Part shown: one piece after another, positions 7,478-17,046 of the stretch
Layout of the letters: each line of letters begins with the position of its first letter
Position numbering within the stretch: position 1 is the stretch's first letter
Source of the DNA: Chloroflexota bacterium
GTDB lineage: Bacteria > Chloroflexota > Anaerolineae > Caldilineales > Caldilineaceae
Reading direction: 5' to 3'
Assembly (NCBI GenBank): GCA_003577005.1
Contig: QEUW01000030.1
Coordinates: forward strand, 1-36,211
DNA: 36,211 nucleotides
Translations under genes and position numbers: made by a program
The notes under the pieces: generated by a model
What the model was told of the DNA's origin: nothing
The model's input: the letters and a program-made list of their open reading frames with translations, nothing else
Database searches by the model: none

Positions 7478-9610
7478 ATGTCTGTTCCTCATGACTACGT
7501 TGAGCGTGTCTATGCCGGCGTACTCGGCAAATTGATCGGGGTCTATCTTGGGCGCCCATTTGAGAATTGGTCCTATGAGGACATCTCTCGAACCCTGGGT
7601 GAGGTAAACTATTATGTTCACGAGCATTTTGATGTGCCGCTGATCGTCACGGACGATGACATCTCGGGCACCTTTACTTTTTTGCGCGCCCTGCCCGACT
7701 ATGACAACCGGCGCGACCTGACCCCAGTCCAGATCGGCCAGACCTGGCTCAACTACATCATCGAACGCCGCACGATTCTCTGGTGGGGCGGGATGGGGAA
7801 TTCCACCGAGCACACAGCCTACCTCCGCTTGAAACGGGGGGTCGAAGCGCCCCATAGCGGTTCGATCGCCCTAAACGGGAAGGTGGTTGCCGAGCAGATC
7901 GGGGCCCAGATCTTTATTGATGGTTGGGGCATGGTTGCGCCGGGTGACCCGGAACTGGCCGCCGACCTGGCGCGCCGAGCCGCCAGTGTCAGCCACGACG
8001 GTGAGGCTATCTACGGCGCGCAAGTTGTGGCTGCTATGGTTGCGTACGCCTTTGTCGAGCGCGACCTCAACCGGTTGCTCGATACGGCGACTGGTCTGAT
8101 CCCCAAAGATTCGCTCATCTATGCGTTGATCAACGATGTCCGCGCCTGGCACACCGCTGAGCCCGATTGGCGCAAGACACGAGAACGGATTGCGGGCAAG
8201 TATGGCTATGACCGCTATGGTGGGAACTGTCACATCATCCCCAACCATGCCCTGATCATCCTTGCCTTGCTCTACGGCGACGACCACTTCCAAAAGTCAC
8301 TGATGATCGTCAACACTTCCGGTTGGGATACCGACTGCAACTCTGGCAATGTGGGCTGTCTGCTCGGGGTCAAGAACGGGCTGGCCGGCATCGACCATGA
8401 TGGGCCGGACTGGCGTACACCCGTGGCCGACCGTCTCTACCTCGCCACTGCGGATGGAGGGCGCGCGATAACTGATGCCCTGACCGAAGCGTATCATATT
8501 GCCAATATCGGCCGGGCGCTCAACGGCCAACCCTCTTTGACGCCAAAAGAAGGGGCGCGCTTTCACTTCGAGGCGCCCGGTGCGGTGCAAGGCTTTCAAG
8601 CAGAGGCGAGCGCCGAGGTGACGGGCGTCGTGACAGTATCGAATGTGGCCGGGCACAGCCACAAAGGCGCCCGTTCGCTGGCGCTTCGCTATCAGGGGGT
8701 AGCGTCCGGCGTCCGGGCGCGCGTTGCTACGCCCACCTTTATTCCGTCCCGCGCCATCGCCGACTACTTCCGCCGGCGAGGCTATGCGCTGTACGCCTCG
8801 CCCACGCTTTACCCTGGGCAGATTGTGACCGCCGCGATCACGGCCGACCAGCAAAACGGCGAGACAGTGCTTTGCAATCTCTACGCTCAGGTCTACGGGG
8901 CCGACGACCAACCATTGATCCGGCGCAGCCCGGCGGTGCAATTGGCGCCGGGTGCAAGACACACCTTTACATGGCGCATGGAAGAGACCGGCGGCGACCC
9001 AATTGTGGCCATCGGGGTAGAACTCAGCCATGAGCAGCGAGCAGATGGGGTGGTCTACCTCGACTACCTGACCTGGAGCGGTGAACCGCATGTGGTCTTC
9101 CGCCGGCCGCAGCACAATGGCGAGATGTGGCGCTTTGCCTGGGTCGATGCAGTGGATCAATACACCCCGCGCTGGCCCGAGGCTTACCGGTTATCGCAAA
9201 ATGAGGGTCGCGGCCTGCTCATCCAGGGAACACGCGAGTGGCGTGACTACGCAGCCAGTGCGACCATCACTCCGCACCTGGTCAAAACAACCGGGATCGC
9301 CGTTCGGGTGCAAGGGTTAAGGCGTTTCTATGCGCTGCTGCTCTGTGACGACCACTATGTGCGTCTGGTCAAGGCGCTGGACGGCGATCACGTACTCGCC
9401 GAGGCGCCGTTCGACTGGCAATTAGGGCAGGGTTATGATCTGTCCCTTGCGGTAGCTGGGTCCACGCTCACGGCCCAGATTGACGGCAAGACTATCCTCC
9501 AAGTCGAAGACCATACACGCCCCTTGTTGAGCGGCGCCGTTGCGCTGGTGTGCGAGGAGGGACGGGCGGCAACCGACGCTGTGATCGTGCGCCCGCTGAA
9601 TTCTAGCTAA
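7478..9610 (+). CDS. ADP-ribosylglycohydrolase with C-terminal beta-sandwich-like extension
   Basis: About 710 residues. The first 360 form an ADP-ribosylglycohydrolase (DraG/ARH-like) domain: AGVLGKLIGVYLGRPFE at the start, TDDDISGT (first metal-binding acidic cluster), SHDGEAIYGAQ, and NTSGWDTDCNSGNVG (the DTD cluster of the binuclear Mg site). The remaining half is beta-rich, with FEAPGAVQGF and ALRYQG strands, then a last section resembling a LamG/concanavalin-like domain (YAASATITPHL, VRVQGLRRFYALLL, VAGSTLTAQIDGKTIL), often carbohydrate-binding. The combination suggests hydrolysis of an N-glycosidic or ADP-ribosyl bond on a bulky or sugar-bearing substrate. ATG 7478 is preferred over TTG 7445; an AAAGGA lies upstream. 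No signal peptide is seen. Not in an operon. Confidence 0.8.
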   Translation: MSVPHDYVERVYAGVLGKLIGVYLGRPFENWSYEDISRTLGEVNYYVHEHFDVPLIVTDDDISGTFTFLRALPDYDNRRDLTPVQIGQTWLNYIIERRTILWWGGMGNSTEHTAYLRLKRGVEAPHSGSIALNGKVVAEQIGAQIFIDGWGMVAPGDPELAADLARRAASVSHDGEAIYGAQVVAAMVAYAFVERDLNRLLDTATGLIPKDSLIYALINDVRAWHTAEPDWRKTRERIAGKYGYDRYGGNCHIIPNHALIILALLYGDDHFQKSLMIVNTSGWDTDCNSGNVGCLLGVKNGLAGIDHDGPDWRTPVADRLYLATADGGRAITDALTEAYHIANIGRALNGQPSLTPKEGARFHFEAPGAVQGFQAEASAEVTGVVTVSNVAGHSHKGARSLALRYQGVASGVRARVATPTFIPSRAIADYFRRRGYALYASPTLYPGQIVTAAITADQQNGETVLCNLYAQVYGADDQPLIRRSPAVQLAPGARHTFTWRMEETGGDPIVAIGVELSHEQRADGVVYLDYLTWSGEPHVVFRRPQHNGEMWRFAWVDAVDQYTPRWPEAYRLSQNEGRGLLIQGTREWRDYAASATITPHLVKTTGIAVRVQGLRRFYALLLCDDHYVRLVKALDGDHVLAEAPFDWQLGQGYDLSLAVAGSTLTAQIDGKTILQVEDHTRPLLSGAVALVCEEGRAATDAVIVRPLNSS

Positions 9611-9660
9611 AGCATTACCTGTATAACTGGCCAGCTATCCCTAACGGTCATCTGAGAAAC

Positions 9661-9698
9661 ACAAGGGCGGCCTCCGGTTCACCGGAGGCCGCCCTTGT
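9661..9698. terminator. Strong bidirectional hairpin between convergent genes
   Basis: Perfect 17-bp stem (9661-9677 with 9682-9698) and a TTCA loop. It lacks an immediate T run on either strand, but its position between the ends of two convergent genes makes a shared terminator likely. Confidence 0.75.
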
Positions 9699-9741
9699 AT
9701 AAGACGTTTTACCTGGGCGATGCTCGCCCGCGGCAGTGAAG

Positions 9742-11733
9742 CTATTCCCCTGGCTGTTCGCTAGGGGGAGGCTCGCTAGCGTCGCTAGGTTGGGTCGGAA
9801 CTGGCTCTTCGGTCGGAACTGGCTCTTCGGTCGGGACCGGTTCCTCGGTCGGCGGTTCTGTACTATCGTTGCTCGCCGCCCCTACACCGTTTTCCCCTGG
9901 CGTTTCTTGCGGCGCCTCCGGGGGAACCACAACCTCTATCGTGAGGGTGAATTCTGCCTGGGCGCCGCGTGAATCGGTCGCTCGGAGTTTGATCTCGTGG
10001 CTTTCTGGAGGGCCCTGGGGCCGAACGATTTCCAGCACGATGGCGCTAGTGTCGCCGTTGCGAGGTTGCTCTACCACCCAGGCAGGTTTGTTCTCTACCA
10101 AAATAGTAACATCGTCACCATCTGGGTCGTGCGCTGTGGCGGTGTAGGACAACGTACCATTTACGGGGACGACAATTCTTCCTTCGCCGCTAATGACCGG
10201 TGGGCTGTTCGGCGGCAGCGGTGTATCGGTCGGCGTCGGCGGCAGCGGTGTATTGGTCGGCGTGTCGGTCGGCAGCGGCGTATTGGTCGGCGTATCGGTG
10301 GGCGTCGGCGTGAATGTTGGTGTCGGCGGCACCGGCGTATCGGTGGGCGTCGGCGTGAATGTCGGCGTAAAGGTCGGTGTCGGCGTGAATGTTGGTGTCG
10401 GCGGCACCGGCGTATCGGTGGGCGTCAGCGTAAAGGTCGGTGTCGGCGTGAACGTCGGTGTGAACGTCGGCGTATCAGTGGGCGTCGGTGTGAACGTCGG
10501 TGTGAACGTCGGTGTGGGCGTAAACGTCGGTGTAAAGGTCGGCGTGTTGGTTGGCGTCCGCGTCGGTACCGGCGTGGGCGCAATCGGTGTGCCTACAATG
10601 GGTCCGATAGTAGGCGTGCTTTGGTGTCCAGGCGTCGGTGTCGCGGTCGGCAAGCTGTCCACCACCTGAACTTTAGGCGTTGGCGTGCGTGTCGGCACGC
10701 GCGTAGGCGTACGGCTAGGCGTGGCTGTACGGGTGGCTGTCGACGGGCGGCGGGGCGGTGTGCGCGAGGGTGTCACACTGGGCCTGGGCGTCGCGGTCGG
10801 TGCAAGAATCGGCGTGGTGCCGGTCTGACCCGAGCCCCCATTCTGTTGGCTGCTGACCCTCGTCGGCACAGGCGTGACTGTCGGTAAGAGCACCGGCCCT
10901 TCCCCCGATGTGGATGCGGTGGGTGTCCGCTGGCTCTGGCCATTTGTGGTTGGCGCGGTGGAAGTCGGACGGCTCGTCGAGATCGCCGGCTGACCGGCTG
11001 TGACGCCAGTGGCTTCATCCATGTTTGTGGGCGAAGGCGTCAGGGTGGGCAACGGAACCGTGGGCGCACCGCTACCCCCCTCACCAGGAGCGCTGTCTTC
11101 AAGTGGTTCAAACGGTGTAACAATCTCGCTAACGGCCGTGGGCTGGCCCTCTGTGCTGGGGTCGGATACGCCAGGCGCATCGGTTGGTGGCTGAATGGTG
11201 TCGGTCGGCAGCTCTGTGGCAGCGCCGGGCTGCTCCACCTCATCTGTAGGTGTCTCTGGCGCCACTCCAATTTCGGAAGGTGTTCTCTGTTCTGCGGTTG
11301 GATCGTCGCCTGGAATCACCTCGATGACTGACCTGCCCGTAGTAGACTGACTGTTCAGGTCGCCAAACAGAGCATTGAGAAAGTCAGGGCCATAGAAGAC
11401 CAGCACGAAGATAACCGCAGCAGTCGCCAGAGTAAAGGTCAGTGACGGCGCTAATGTGAGGCGGTTGCGCAGTTGCGCCAGCAAACCACTCCAAAGCCCA
11501 GGCGCCTTTGACGCATCACCACTGGTGGCGCGCTTCACCGTCCGCACCGGTGACCGGAGCGGTTTGGCATGTGCGATCGGTGTCTCTTCAGCAAGCTCGC
11601 CAGCCTTCATTGCACGGACAGCCATCATCACCCGTTCCCGTACCCGACGATCGACATCGGGCGGGATGGGTTCGTGTGGCAGCCGCTTTTGAAAGAGGTC
11701 GAATAGCTCTTGCTCGTTATGATCCTCGGCCAT
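9742..11733 (-). CDS. Membrane-anchored Pro/Thr-rich protein with Ig/cadherin-like domain; possible anti-sigma partner
   Basis: A 663-residue protein six bases downstream of the ECF sigma gene. Residues 1-95 are cytoplasmic and charged ([20 protein letters not shown]) without the zinc-binding HX3CX2C of common anti-sigma factors. One membrane segment lies at about 95-115 ([18 protein letters not shown]). Residues about 140-505 are a Pro/Thr/Ser-rich stalk with many [15 protein letters not shown] units. Residues about 510-605 form an Ig/cadherin-like domain ([36 protein letters not shown]), and the tail has three TEEPVP repeats. Position and topology suggest a sigma-regulating sensor that spans the cell wall, similar in plan to RsgI, but the anti-sigma role is inferred only from the gene pair. 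Confidence 0.75.
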   Translation of the reverse strand: MAEDHNEQELFDLFQKRLPHEPIPPDVDRRVRERVMMAVRAMKAGELAEETPIAHAKPLRSPVRTVKRATSGDASKAPGLWSGLLAQLRNRLTLAPSLTFTLATAAVIFVLVFYGPDFLNALFGDLNSQSTTGRSVIEVIPGDDPTAEQRTPSEIGVAPETPTDEVEQPGAATELPTDTIQPPTDAPGVSDPSTEGQPTAVSEIVTPFEPLEDSAPGEGGSGAPTVPLPTLTPSPTNMDEATGVTAGQPAISTSRPTSTAPTTNGQSQRTPTASTSGEGPVLLPTVTPVPTRVSSQQNGGSGQTGTTPILAPTATPRPSVTPSRTPPRRPSTATRTATPSRTPTRVPTRTPTPKVQVVDSLPTATPTPGHQSTPTIGPIVGTPIAPTPVPTRTPTNTPTFTPTFTPTPTFTPTFTPTPTDTPTFTPTFTPTPTFTLTPTDTPVPPTPTFTPTPTFTPTFTPTPTDTPVPPTPTFTPTPTDTPTNTPLPTDTPTNTPLPPTPTDTPLPPNSPPVISGEGRIVVPVNGTLSYTATAHDPDGDDVTILVENKPAWVVEQPRNGDTSAIVLEIVRPQGPPESHEIKLRATDSRGAQAEFTLTIEVVVPPEAPQETPGENGVGAASNDSTEPPTEEPVPTEEPVPTEEPVPTQPSDASEPPPSEQPGE
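9793..9852. repeat. 18-base tandem repeat in the tail of the Pro/Thr protein
   Basis: About three copies of GGTCGGAACTGGCTCTTC, the last diverged, encoding TEEPVP on the minus strand. In-frame copy changes would alter length without breaking the protein. Confidence 0.8.
10208..10660. repeat. Degenerate 6/12/18-base tandem repeats coding the Pro/Thr stalk
   Basis: Dense repetition of GGCGT/GGTCGGCGT units, translating on the minus strand as [13 protein letters not shown] and similar. The plus strand gives a Gly-Val repeat frame that is only a shadow. Confidence 0.85.
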
Positions 11734-11739
11734 ATTCGG

Positions 11740-12309
11740 TTAAGCCTCTACACTGTTAAAGGCGACTTCAAACTGACGGCGCACACGACTGAGCAACGAT
11801 TCAGTAGCCTTGTAGGAGCGACCAATGACTTCTGCGATTTCATCTACACTCAGCCCAACATAATAACGTAATAAAAGCGCCTGTTGCGATTGTTCGGGCA
11901 ATTCGGCCAGCGCCTCGTAGACTTCAACCCGCGTGTGGGCCGATTCGTTGGTTGCGATCCACTCAGTCAGTTCGTGCGTCACACGTAGCCGGCGCCAATA
12001 GTCGGCTACTTTCCGATAAGCGATCGAATAGATAAAGGTTGCCAAAGTCACCTTGCCATCAAATGTGCGAATGGCCGCGACCAAAGCCAATAGCGTTTCA
12101 CCCAGCACCTCTTCCGCTTCTGAGGCGTCGCGTAAGCTGTATTTCAGGTAACTGAAGAGCCGTGGGTTCCACTCGTTGAAAAACTGCGTCCAGGCGAGCT
12201 CATCGCCTTCCTGCAACCGGCGGAGGAAGGCAAGCTCCTGCTCCAATTTTTGTTCGTGTGCAGCCTCGTCGCCTTTCGGCGGACGGACCTGTTTGGGCCG
12301 ACGCATCAT
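11740..12309 (-). CDS. ECF-type RNA polymerase sigma factor
   Basis: 189 residues with the two ECF domains. Region 2: AFLRRLQEGDELAWTQFFNEW, then AEEVLGETLLALVAAIRTFDG and TFIYSIAYRKVADYWRR. Region 4: ALAELPEQSQQALLLRYYVG, then SVDEIAEVIGRSYKATESLLSRVRRQF, the helix-turn-helix that reads the -35. It would direct RNA polymerase to a small regulon; the Pro/Thr-rich membrane protein following after six bases is its likely regulator. No clear ribosome-binding site precedes the ATG pair at 12309, so the start is uncertain by a few codons. A vegetative-type promoter lies upstream (12377-12405). The regulon is unknown. Confidence 0.88.
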   Translation of the reverse strand: MMRRPKQVRPPKGDEAAHEQKLEQELAFLRRLQEGDELAWTQFFNEWNPRLFSYLKYSLRDASEAEEVLGETLLALVAAIRTFDGKVTLATFIYSIAYRKVADYWRRLRVTHELTEWIATNESAHTRVEVYEALAELPEQSQQALLLRYYVGLSVDEIAEVIGRSYKATESLLSRVRRQFEVAFNSVEA

Positions 12310-12376
12310 GCTTGAACGCAGTCAAGTTCCAGGGTTTTGTGGTTGCCAGGCAAATCCAACTTGGTGAGACGGTAGT

Positions 12377-12405
12377 TTTATAGCAGATTTACTCTTTGCG
12401 AGCAA
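12377..12405 (-). promoter_or_regulatory. Promoter for the sigma factor operon
   Basis: On the minus strand TTGCTC (12400-12405), 17 bases, TATAAA (12377-12382). Further upstream, GTTTACCTT is repeated directly at 12436-12444 and 12447-12455 (period 11), a possible protein-binding site. Confidence 0.5.
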
Positions 12406-12826
12406 ATGCCGTCACCAACAACGTGTACGCCCTCAGTTTACCTTGGGTTTACCTTAATTTTCTTCCCCCACAGCAACAAGCCGTGCGGCTGTTTGCCAGC
12501 ATGGCTGACGTAAGTTCGATTTGACAAATCAACTCCCAGCGAACGGCCAGGCGCTCCCTGCATAGTGTTTATCGCTTAACTTACTCAATTCCTTCGCGCA
12601 ATATGCAAAGATGACAGAAAAACGTAAAGTACAAATGGCGGCTAGCGCAACTACACTGTGCAGTCGAATTCGGCAACGCGCAAGTACCGGCGCGTAAAGG
12701 TAGTGGTGCTGTGGAGCCAAACTTTACAGTGTTATGAATAAGCCCTACGATCTTGTTAATCGGCAAGTAAAGTGGAAATCCTTCGCAAGAGGAACAAAGT
12801 GGCATCAGCAGGCGCGATGGAAGGAG
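12406..12826. other. Intergenic space between sigma operon and crtB 3' end
   Basis: About 420 bases. Apart from the direct repeat noted upstream of the sigma promoter I see no gene; frames on either strand here lack protein-like patterns. Confidence 0.5.
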
Positions 12827-13810
12827 TCAGGGGGCAGATCTGGCGCTGGTGCGGCTGTGCCACCAGATGAGGGGCAGACGCCGCAGCTTATTCCAAGTGG
12901 TTGTATAGGCGCGGCGGCTAAAGACATCGTAGCCGTGTGCCTCGATATCGTCCAGGATCGCGGCATAAAGATAAGCGGCCGCGGTAATGGCAAAGCGACC
13001 ATCCGGGTCGAGCAAGTGGATACCAGGTAGGGCTTCCTGGTACAGACGACGGTTGCGGGCGACCTGATAGCGCATAAACGCTTGCCATCCGGAGGGTGGC
13101 TCTCCTGTGGTGCTGGCTGCCGCAATATCGGCTTCACAAAGCCCAAAGTGGTTTAAGTCTGCCTGGGGCAGGTAGAGCCGGCCGGCCTGCCAGTCTTCGG
13201 CAACGTCGCGCAAGATATTTGTCACTTGCAGCGCCACGCCCAGCTTGATTGCGTAGGGCAACGCTTCCTGCCCGGTAAAACCGATGATGTGCATACTCAT
13301 CAGGCCGACGGTGGAGGCCACGCCGTAACAATAGGCAGCCAACTGCTCAAAAGTCTCATAACGGACGGTGACCAGGTCGCGCGCAACGCCGTCGATCAAC
13401 TGCTCTGCGTAGCGCAGCGGAACATTGAATCGCAAACGCGTGTCGGTCCAGGCGAGTACGACAGGGTCACTGATTGAGGGGATGGCCGAGAGCACCTGAA
13501 GTCGCCAGGCGGCCAATCGTTCTGCCCGCCGGTGAGAGCGGCGGTCAACGATATCATCAGTCGTGCGGCAGAACGCGTAAAGAGCCCGTACTGCACGTCG
13601 CTTGGCCGGTGGCAACAGCGCCGAAGCAAAGTGAAACGAACGGCTTTGTTCAGCGGTGATGGCTTCACAGTGGCGATAAGCCTCATCCAGGAGCGCCCGA
13701 TCTACCTGCGGCATTTTGCTACCGACTGTCGAGGTGCGTGCCTCGGCGGCGAGCGATAACAATGCGTGTTCCCAGCCGTGCGTTTGTGCTTGCATAATCC
13801 TATGCCCCAC
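12827..13810 (-). CDS. crtB: Phytoene/squalene synthase
   Basis: Joins two prenyl diphosphates head to head; in the carotenoid pathway two geranylgeranyl diphosphates give phytoene. Both metal-binding aspartate motifs are present: [10 protein letters not shown] (D85-D89) and [10 protein letters not shown] (D202-D206), together with [10 protein letters not shown] near residue 58 and RLYLPQADL after the second motif. A phytoene rather than squalene product is preferred because the divergent gene is a CarH-like light regulator, but the HpnC/HpnD group cannot be excluded from the sequence. Start is GTG 13810 or ATG 13795; the conserved part begins near Met33. A good minus-strand promoter (13981-14009) lies upstream. 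The gene is single; the usual desaturase is missing nearby. Confidence 0.87.
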   Translation of the reverse strand: MGHRIMQAQTHGWEHALLSLAAEARTSTVGSKMPQVDRALLDEAYRHCEAITAEQSRSFHFASALLPPAKRRAVRALYAFCRTTDDIVDRRSHRRAERLAAWRLQVLSAIPSISDPVVLAWTDTRLRFNVPLRYAEQLIDGVARDLVTVRYETFEQLAAYCYGVASTVGLMSMHIIGFTGQEALPYAIKLGVALQVTNILRDVAEDWQAGRLYLPQADLNHFGLCEADIAAASTTGEPPSGWQAFMRYQVARNRRLYQEALPGIHLLDPDGRFAITAAAYLYAAILDDIEAHGYDVFSRRAYTTTWNKLRRLPLIWWHSRTSARSAP

Positions 13811-13980
13811 TTAACGACGGGCGACCTGATGTGCTGAAGCGTTAGCAGCGCCCGGCTGACTGCTGATACGAGCGGCTTTGGTTTGCTGTATTCCGGTAAG
13901 TGTCCGGTCTGAAAACCCCCGTGCTGCCTGTGTAACAGCCTGTCCACTTTGAGACCGTAGGCTAGGTAACAGGCGTTACG

Positions 13981-14009
13981 AAGTTAACATGGCATACTGC
14001 TTTTGTCAA
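13981..14009 (-). promoter_or_regulatory. Promoter for crtB
   Basis: Minus strand TTGACA (14004-14009), 17 bases, TAACTT (13981-13986). The perfect -35 box sits at the edge of the palindromic spacer, so a bound regulator there could block it. Confidence 0.65.
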
Positions 14010-14010
14010 G

Positions 14011-14057
14011 GTATAATTTATACATTTATCGACTATATCCTGACAAATCATCGATAA
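14011..14057. promoter_or_regulatory. Candidate operator between crtB and the CarH-like gene
   Basis: AT-rich stretch with GTATAA-T-TTATAC (14011-14023, perfect 6-bp arms) and TTATCGA (14026-14032) inverted as TCGATAA (14051-14057). It lies between the two divergent -35 boxes. Binding by the CarH-like protein is an inference. Confidence 0.4.
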
Positions 14058-14083
14058 TATGTAGTAAAATATTCTACGAAGGC

Positions 14084-14112
14084 TTGACGAATCCTGGCGT
14101 TTGTGGTATGCT
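14084..14112 (+). promoter_or_regulatory. Promoter for the CarH-like regulator
   Basis: TTGACG (14084-14089), 17 bases, TATGCT (14107-14112). Transcription would start near 14119, leaving about 60 bases of leader. Confidence 0.6.
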
Positions 14113-14181
14113 CGGGCGGTAACTCTGGCCTGTTAAGCGTCAGACGCCGATGAGATGCAAAACTTGCTGTAAAGGATGATC

Positions 14182-15573
14182 ATGAATGCTTCGCCGGATG
14201 CTCCGGTTTACAATTTGAAAGCGGTCGTGCGCGAGACGGGTCTGAAGCCCGACACGATTCGGGCCTGGGAACGGCGCTACGGGTTGCCAGAGCCGCAGCG
14301 CGCCGAAAGCGGGCACCGTCTTTATTCACACAACGATATAGCCATGCTCAAATGGCTGGTGGCGCGCCAGAATGAGGGAATGAGTATCAGCCGGGCGGTG
14401 GTGTTGTGGCGCCGGCTGGCAGAGACAAACGCCGATCCGTCTACCCTGAATCCATCGTTTGCTGTCAATGTATCCCCTATCCCAAGCGCGCCAGCGCCCA
14501 CTGCCGACCATCTGGGCGAGTTGCGGGATGCCTGGCTCAATGCCTGTCTGAACTTTGATGAACAGGCGGCCGAACGGGTCGTCGCCCAGGCCTTTGCGCT
14601 TTTTCCGGTCGAGATTGTTTGTAGCGAGTTGCTCCAACAAGGGCTGGCTGCTGTGGGACAAGGGTGGTTTGAAGGCAAGATCACAGTGCAGCAGGAGCAT
14701 TTTGCCTCTGCCCTGGCCACGCGCCGGCTTGAAGCCATTCTTGCCGCTACACCAGCTCCTACCCGCCCCGGGCGCATCGTAGTGGGCTGCCCGCCGGATG
14801 AGACCCATGTGTTTGCGCCTATGCTGTTGACGCTGCTGTTGCGTCGGCGGGGGTGGGAAGTGCTCTTCCTCGGCGCCGATGTCCCGTTGGAGGATCTCAT
14901 TGCTACCACGCACACGGCTCGCCCCCAACTTGTGATTTTGGCGGCGCAGCAGTTGCTCACCGCGGCAACACTACACGAGATGGGCCGGCTACTCCTTCAA
15001 GAACGTGTCCCGCTGGCATTTGGTGGGAGAATCTTTGTCGAGCTGCCTGAACTACGCCAGCGCATACCGGGTCATTACTTGGGCGACCAGCTCGGCGGCG
15101 CCTCCCAGATAGTAGAGAACATCATGGCCCTGCCGCGGACTCAGCCAGCGCCACAACCCGTCTCAGTTGAATACCAGGAAGTGTTGCATCGCTTCAAGGC
15201 TCAATACCCACAGATCGAGGCCGCCGTCTGGCAACAGTTGGCTGCTTCCGGTCTGGAACCGGAGCAAGTGGAACAAGCAAATCATCATTTGGGACACAAT
15301 CTTGCCGCGGCGCTTGCCCTCGGTAGTCTGGACTACCTCCGTCCGCAGCTAGAGTGGATGAAGGAGTTAGTAGGGACCCATGATCTGTTGCCCAGCGAGT
15401 TGTTCGCTACGTATGTGGTGGCCTATACAGATACTGTCAGCCAACAGCTTGACGGCCGCGGCGACCTGATCGTCTCGTGGCTGCGGCGAGCGGGTTACGG
15501 AGCTAAGGATGGCGGGGCCTCCCGGTCGGATCCAGCCGGCGCTCCGCCTATCACGACGGAGCCGCGCCGGTAG
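14182..15573 (+). CDS. carH: CarH-like MerR-family cobalamin-binding (light-sensing) regulator with extra C-terminal domain
   Basis: MerR-type helix-turn-helix at the N-terminus ([29 protein letters not shown], then R-LY-S-DI-ML). The middle has the helical cap with an exact WX9EH motif (W164, E174, H175 counted from the upstream Met), which in CarH covers the upper face of adenosylcobalamin. The Rossmann-like B12 domain follows with E209-T-H211 (lower-ligand His of ExHxxG; the Gly is Ala here), FLGADVP and FGGRIF. CarH in the dark forms tetramers that repress carotenoid genes and falls apart in light. About 140 extra residues follow the normal end; they look helical and I do not recognise them. 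ATG 14182 is preferred, with AAAGGA five bases upstream. Confidence 0.87.
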   Translation: MNASPDAPVYNLKAVVRETGLKPDTIRAWERRYGLPEPQRAESGHRLYSHNDIAMLKWLVARQNEGMSISRAVVLWRRLAETNADPSTLNPSFAVNVSPIPSAPAPTADHLGELRDAWLNACLNFDEQAAERVVAQAFALFPVEIVCSELLQQGLAAVGQGWFEGKITVQQEHFASALATRRLEAILAATPAPTRPGRIVVGCPPDETHVFAPMLLTLLLRRRGWEVLFLGADVPLEDLIATTHTARPQLVILAAQQLLTAATLHEMGRLLLQERVPLAFGGRIFVELPELRQRIPGHYLGDQLGGASQIVENIMALPRTQPAPQPVSVEYQEVLHRFKAQYPQIEAAVWQQLAASGLEPEQVEQANHHLGHNLAAALALGSLDYLRPQLEWMKELVGTHDLLPSELFATYVVAYTDTVSQQLDGRGDLIVSWLRRAGYGAKDGGASRSDPAGAPPITTEPRR

Positions 15574-15605
15574 GCCGCGGCCACAACGAGAAAGGAACGG
15601 GAGGA

Positions 15606-16514
15606 ATGCGGGTAATCATCACCGGCGGGAGCGGTCTGATCGGCAGGCCGCTCTGCGCAGCACTACTCAAAGAAGGCCACGATGTTGTTGTTCTCAGTCG
15701 CAACCCTAGTCGGGTTAAGGCAATGCCCGCCGGTGTCCAGTTGTTGGCCTGGAATGGCAAGACGGCCAACGGTTGGGGGGATACTGTGAATGGGGCCGGC
15801 GCCGTCATCAATCTGGCCGGTGAAGGGCTTGCCGACGGGCGTTGGACAGACGAACGCAAAGCGCGAATCCTCAATAGCCGGATCAACGCCGGCAAGGCGG
15901 TGCTCCAGGCCATTGAGCAGGCGCCAAACAAACCAGCCGTCTTGATCCAGTCTTCGGCCGTGGGCTATTATGGCCCACGGCAAGATGAGATCATCACCGA
16001 AGCGAGCGGGCCGGGCAGTGACTTCCTGGCGCGGCTCTGTTTTGACTGGGAAGCGTCTACCGCACCGGCCGAGAAGCTGGGGTTGCGCCGGCCTGTGATC
16101 CGCACTGGAATTGTCCTGAGCAAGGAGGGAGGCGCTTTTCCCAAGTTGGTCTTGCCCTTCCGCCTCTTTGCCGGTGGCCCGATTGGGAGTGGCAAACAGT
16201 GGTATCCGTGGATTCACATCGAAGATGAAGTGCGCGCCATCCTCTTTCTCCTGGCGCATGAGTCCGCCACCGGCCCCTTCAACCTGACCGCGCCCAATCC
16301 GCTGACCAACAGAGCGCTGGCGAAGACGATCGGCAAGGTGATGGGGCGCCCGGCCCTCCTTCCTGCGCCGGGTTTTGCTATGAAAGCCCTCTTTGGCGAG
16401 ATGTCTACCGTCCTGTTGGATGGGCAGTGCGCCATTCCCCAACGTTTGCTGGAGTTTGGCTTTACCTTCAATTATCCGACGGCCGAAGAGGCGCTGCGCA
16501 ACCTGCTCAGGTAA
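15606..16514 (+). CDS. NAD(P)-dependent epimerase of the TIGR01777 (YfcH/SulA-like) family
   Basis: 302 residues, an extended SDR-type Rossmann protein. It starts [20 protein letters not shown] (nucleotide-binding GGxGxIG), continues with [25 protein letters not shown], the SAVGYYG motif with the catalytic tyrosine region, [20 protein letters not shown], and PWIHIEDEV, all typical of this family, and ends in a DUF1731-like tail ([17 protein letters not shown]). The natural substrate of the family is not known. AAAGGA and GGGAGGA lie just before the ATG. It follows the CarH-like gene after about 30 bases and precedes the SRPBCC gene by nine, so the three probably share transcripts. Confidence 0.88.
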   Translation: MRVIITGGSGLIGRPLCAALLKEGHDVVVLSRNPSRVKAMPAGVQLLAWNGKTANGWGDTVNGAGAVINLAGEGLADGRWTDERKARILNSRINAGKAVLQAIEQAPNKPAVLIQSSAVGYYGPRQDEIITEASGPGSDFLARLCFDWEASTAPAEKLGLRRPVIRTGIVLSKEGGAFPKLVLPFRLFAGGPIGSGKQWYPWIHIEDEVRAILFLLAHESATGPFNLTAPNPLTNRALAKTIGKVMGRPALLPAPGFAMKALFGEMSTVLLDGQCAIPQRLLEFGFTFNYPTAEEALRNLLR

Positions 16515-16523
16515 CTGGGACCA

Positions 16524-16994
16524 ATGGATAAGACGTTAAAGTATCGCCACGAGTACACAATATCCGCCCCTGTTTCGGCTGTGGCGGATTTTCACAGCCG
16601 GCCAACGAGCATGGCTGCAATCACCCCCCCGCCCATTCTTGTGCAGGTTCACCGGGCGCCGGCGCGACTTGGCGAAGGCGATGAGATGGAGTTTACGCTC
16701 TGGCTCGGCCCGTTGCCCTTGCGCTGGCTGGCGCGCATCGAGCAGGTGACGCCGGTCAGCTTTGTCGATCGCCTGGTGCGTGGCCCCTTTGCCTGCTGGC
16801 TCCACCACCACACCTTCATTCCAAAGAAGGATGGCACAACTCACGTCGTTGACATGGTAAAAGTGCAATTCAGCCATAATCTGTTCTGGAAGCTCATCGG
16901 TGTAGCCATGTGGAGTGGAATGCCGCTGCTCTTTGCCTACCGAAGCTGGCGCACGCGTCGGTTGCTCAAAGACGCCCGCACTACAGCTCGCTGA
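16524..16994 (+). CDS. SRPBCC (START-like) ligand-binding protein
   Basis: 156 residues with the START/polyketide-cyclase-like helix-grip pattern: YRHEYTISAPVSAVADFHSR, ITPPPILVQVHRAP, GDEMEFTLWLGPLPLRWLARI, FVDRLVRGPFACWLHHHTF, then a C-terminal amphipathic to hydrophobic helix (LFWKLIGVAMWSGMPLLFAYR). Such proteins sit beside TIGR01777-type epimerases in many bacteria, often fused to them (inference from known family habits). The ligand is unknown but the pocket is probably hydrophobic. It begins nine bases after the epimerase stop, so translation is likely coupled. Not unusual in length. Confidence 0.78.
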   Translation: MDKTLKYRHEYTISAPVSAVADFHSRPTSMAAITPPPILVQVHRAPARLGEGDEMEFTLWLGPLPLRWLARIEQVTPVSFVDRLVRGPFACWLHHHTFIPKKDGTTHVVDMVKVQFSHNLFWKLIGVAMWSGMPLLFAYRSWRTRRLLKDARTTAR

Positions 16995-17046
16995 TCGCTC
17001 CATCGGGCTGGCCGACAAACAGTCAGCCGCTGTAAAAATAGGTGTA

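Noticed and set aside
10200..10660. Possible CRISPR array in repeated DNA
   Set aside because: Units are 6-18 bases, degenerate and contiguous without unique spacers; they code the Pro/Thr stalk in frame.
10193..10669. Plus-strand frame of Gly-Val repeats inside the Pro/Thr gene
   Set aside because: It is the complement of the Pro/Thr repeat coding on the minus strand; no RBS and no natural start, so it is a shadow.
12529..12720. Minus-strand 63-residue frame in the gap before crtB
   Set aside because: No RBS, biased His/Cys/Leu mix without a pattern; probably chance.
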